Positions 21,382-21,838 of a stretch of DNA of 21,838 bases are shown in pieces (the stretch's first letter is position 1; each line of letters begins with the position of its first letter). The notes below the pieces were generated by a model. That model was not told the DNA's origin, searched no databases, and saw only the letters and a list, made by a program, of their open reading frames with translations. The translations under genes were made by a program, and so were the position numbers. This DNA is from an uncultured Chloroflexaceae bacterium (GTDB lineage Bacteria; Chloroflexota; Chloroflexia; Chloroflexales; Chloroflexaceae): NCBI GenBank assembly GCA_937141995.1, contig CAKZQX010000771.1:1-21838 (forward strand). The letters run 5' to 3'.

Positions 21382-21838
21382 GTCTCCGGCTCCAACCCTT
21401 TGTACCGGCCGGGGCGCCTCCTCCGCCGGAAACCGCGCTGGAACAGAGTGCGCCGCAACTCACAGCCAACCTCCCGCCCCAGCCCAACTCTATCGCTGAG
21501 ACGGGACTGAATATGGGCTTTCTCACCGATCTGATCCTGAAGATCGTCTATTTTCATGGCAACATTACGGGGCAAAAACTTGAAGAAGTTACCAAACTTC
21601 CCTTCCTGAATGTTATTGATAAAGTCCTGGAATTTCTCAAACTTGAGGAATATGTTGACATTGTCGGCGCAGAGGGTGGATTTAGCGAACGGTCGTTCCA
21701 ATATGTTATTGCCAACAAAGGCCGCGCAAAGGTCCACGAAGTGCTGGACCGTTCGCAGTATGCTGGTCCGGCTCCGGTGCCCCTGGATACGTATATCGAC
21801 ATGGTTAACCGGCAGAGTATTGGCGATATGATCATTGA
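21378..21838 (+). CDS. N-terminal part of a probable winged-helix AAA ATPase (cut by window end)
   Basis: The frame starts at ATG 21378 (AAGGAGG upstream) and stays open to the window end, giving about 153 residues. After a Pro-rich start (1-40) comes ETGLNMGFLTDLILKIVYFHGNITG. This is followed by a helix-turn-helix-like stretch (LEEVTKLPFLNVIDKVLEFLKLEEYVDIVG), a wing (GFSERSFQYVIANKGRAKV), and then YAGPAPVPLDTYIDMVNRQS. As I remember it, this order is the N-terminus of a family of ATP-binding proteins in Chloroflexota and Planctomycetes, with a MoxR-like AAA domain further on. The Walker motifs would lie beyond the window, so the ATPase call is inference; the winged-helix part is better supported. 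Confidence 0.6.
   Translation, partial: MSLRLQPFVPAGAPPPPETALEQSAPQLTANLPPQPNSIAETGLNMGFLTDLILKIVYFHGNITGQKLEEVTKLPFLNVIDKVLEFLKLEEYVDIVGAEGGFSERSFQYVIANKGRAKVHEVLDRSQYAGPAPVPLDTYIDMVNRQSIGDMII

Overview
The window most likely comes from a filamentous Chloroflexota bacterium (Chloroflexales-like), at roughly 53% GC by eye. Three things suggest this. There is a tight-adherence (Tad) pilus locus with no outer-membrane secretin. A secreted kelch protein ends in IYLPLIAR, the kind of terminus I recall from many Chloroflexota exported proteins. The tadA-type ATPase has the ENAAELQL/GECRG motif variants I recall from Chloroflexota and Actinobacteria. No rRNA, tRNA or CRISPR array was seen, so the taxonomic call is inference.

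Layout. Positions 1-393 hold the broken C-terminus of an S41 peptidase. From 465 to 14206, almost everything lies on the minus strand and forms the Tad region, read right to left: two TadE-like pseudopilins, a large TadG-like protein with a von Willebrand A domain, a secreted kelch-propeller protein, then cpaB, cpaE/tadZ, cpaF/tadA, tadB and tadC. A strong terminator follows tadC, and a separate DUF192 gene lies beyond it. Between the kelch gene and cpaB is a gene-free segment with a compact inverted-repeat element (7182-7532) containing two long perfect hairpins. Upstream of the pseudopilins, 14334-17558 encodes a 1074-aa polytopic GT-C-like glycosyltransferase carrying an in-gene heptanucleotide tandem repeat. 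From 17859 on, genes are on the plus strand: an unknown acidic protein, a MiaB-like methylthiotransferase, a TPR protein with a very acidic tail, and a translationally coupled pair (small unknown protein, then the N-terminus of a probable winged-helix AAA ATPase) cut by the window edge.

How the parts fit. CpaF powers pilus assembly on the TadB/TadC inner-membrane platform. CpaE/TadZ, here with an intact receiver domain, would position it. CpaB is an envelope component. The TadE and TadG proteins are minor pilins or tip adhesins, and the kelch protein is a candidate surface partner. No Flp major pilin, prepilin peptidase or secretin is encoded here. The first two must lie elsewhere if the system works; the third may be unnecessary in a cell without a conventional outer membrane. 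Candidate promoters precede tadE, cpaB and the glycosyltransferase gene; the last two share the same extended -10 sequence.
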